Notes under the pieces: generated by a model
The model's input: the letters and a program-made list of their open reading frames with translations, nothing else
Told to the model about the DNA's origin: nothing
Databases searched by the model: none
Position numbers and translations under genes: made by a program
DNA from: Ga0077555 sp963761475
GTDB lineage: Bacteria; Pseudomonadota; Alphaproteobacteria; Rhizobiales; Hyphomicrobiaceae
Length of the DNA stretch: 64,000 bases
NCBI GenBank assembly: GCA_963761475.1
Contig: CAVXGT010000013.1
Coordinates: forward strand, 1 to 64,000
Direction of reading: 5' to 3'
Shown: positions 63,154-64,000 of the stretch, one piece after another
Layout: each line of letters opens with the position of its first letter
Numbering within the stretch: position 1 is the first letter of the stretch

Positions 63154-64000
63154 TCACAGGTTGATGCTTGCGCGCAAGGCTTGGCGGGCACCGTTGCGGG
63201 ACAGCCGGATCTGGGCGATGAGGCCCGCAGTTGCCATCACCGCACCGTTGATCATCAGCGTCGGACGCATGCCGATATGGGAGGCAAGCCAACCAGCGAT
63301 CAGGTTGCCGAACGGCGCCATGCCGATGAAAAACGTAAAATAGAGGCCAATCACGCGACCCCGCCAACTGTCGTCGACGGACTGCTGCAGCAGCGTGTTG
63401 GTCGAGACGGAGGTCGAGAGGACGAAGGCGCCGAGCAGGGCCAGCAGTGGCAGCGACAGCCACAGCGCGTGCGTCTGGCTGAAGGCCATCAGGGCCATGC
63501 CGGCGATGATGGGCGAGACCTGGACGATGCGATATTGCGCGAGGTGGCTGCGCTGCATGGAGAGAAACAGGGCCGCCGTCAGCGCCCCGATGCCGGATGC
63601 CGAGAGCAGCGCCCCCACGAGCCCGGCGCTGCCCCCGAACATGTTGACGGCGATCGACGGCATCATCTGATTGAGCGGCAGGGCGCACAAGGCGATGGCG
63701 GTTGCCGATGGCAGGATGTACTTGGCGACCGGCAGGTTGATCAGGTGCTTGATCAATTCCGCGATCAGCAGGCGCCGTCCGGTCGGCAGGGCCAGCGTGC
63801 GGCTTTCCGGCAGGCGCATGGCAATGAGTGCGCCGATGATGGCAATGAAGCTGACCGCATTGATGAGGAAGCAGACGCCTTCGGAAAAGCGGGCGAGCAG
63901 CGCGCCGGCAATGGCGGGGCCGACCATACGGCCAGTGTTGAACATGACGGAATTGAAGCCGATGGCGCTTGGCAGCAGCTTGCGGTCCTCGACGATGGCG
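63154..64000 (-). CDS. major facilitator superfamily transporter, 5' part missing
   Basis: C-terminal two thirds of an MFS protein, entering from the right edge. The visible 282 residues read AIVEDRKLLPSAIGFN, then NTGRMVGPAIAGALL, six to seven helices, DSWRGRVIGLYFTFFIGMAPFGNLIAGWL, and a basic tail. The GRVIG and NTGRMVGPAIAG motifs recall the EntS/enterobactin-exporter-like group, but the substrate is not known. It is convergent with soxYZ, 65 bases away. No regulator is visible. Confidence 0.85.
   Translation of the reverse strand, partial: AIVEDRKLLPSAIGFNSVMFNTGRMVGPAIAGALLARFSEGVCFLINAVSFIAIIGALIAMRLPESRTLALPTGRRLLIAELIKHLINLPVAKYILPSATAIALCALPLNQMMPSIAVNMFGGSAGLVGALLSASGIGALTAALFLSMQRSHLAQYRIVQVSPIIAGMALMAFSQTHALWLSLPLLALLGAFVLSTSVSTNTLLQQSVDDSWRGRVIGLYFTFFIGMAPFGNLIAGWLASHIGMRPTLMINGAVMATAGLIAQIRLSRNGARQALRASINL

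Overview
The window is high-G+C chromosomal DNA from an alphaproteobacterium, most likely a member of the Hyphomicrobiales (Rhizobiales) near Hyphomicrobium, Filomicrobium or Rhodoplanes. The main reasons are the gene orders fabD-fabG-acpP-fabF-mltG-yicC-gmk / rsmA-pdxA-surA-lptD-lptG-lptF-pepA and dusB-ntrB-ntrC-ntrY-ntrX-dat-hfq-hflX with mazG nearby, the ispDF fusion, a GTTC-N7-GTTC type LexA box, and an NtrX without the GAFTGA loop. The genus assignment is inference. No rRNA, tRNA, CRISPR array, transposase, integrase or phage gene was seen.

Layout. 1-6757 (+): end of fabD, then fabG, acpP, fabF (fatty-acid synthesis), mltG (peptidoglycan), yicC (RNase) and gmk. 6779-15230 (-): a contiguous outer-membrane biogenesis operon read lptF, lptG, lptD, surA, pdxA, rsmA. 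15799-24908: pepA, an alpha/beta hydrolase, an unknown membrane protein, mazG, and an accessory pair made of a transmembrane Ser/Thr kinase and a secreted hydrolase whose start overlaps the kinase stop, then hflX. 25003-34462 (-): the nitrogen-regulation block dusB-ntrB-ntrC-ntrY-ntrX with dat and hfq downstream. 34645-38577 (+): ispDF, moaC, moeA and lexA with its own SOS box, convergent with comEC. 40984-43915 (+): gltX and gltA with a terminator-like hairpin. 44109-50709: a YeeE/YedE-type sulfur transporter, an ELM1-family protein, and a Mn/Fe ABC importer (sitABCD) divergent from mntR. 50731-54933: a cyclophilin-like protein, a stand-alone ketosynthase/acyl-carrier pair resembling NodE/NodF, and a long-chain acyl-CoA ligase. 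55020-61915 (-): a beta-oxidation group (fadE, a LURP-one/tubby-like protein, fadJ, a FadI-type thiolase) plus a small GlsB-type membrane protein. 62176-63088 (+): soxY and soxZ without other sox genes. 63154-64000 (-): end of an MFS transporter.

Reading frames are badly interrupted in the first 10 kb: I count about 22 frame breaks in nine genes, several in mutually compensating pairs. Only five are visible in the remaining 54 kb. All the hit genes are otherwise well conserved and most are expected to be essential, so I read these as sequence errors near a contig end and give whole-gene spans across them.

Functionally, most of the window is core metabolism and envelope biogenesis. The parts that may be new are the kinase/secreted-hydrolase pair, the ketosynthase/ACP pair, the orphan soxYZ with a perfect dyad just upstream of its putative promoter, an AT-rich palindrome upstream of the 17.7 kb hydrolase, and a few uncharacterised proteins. 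I found no clearly identifiable new system, only candidates.
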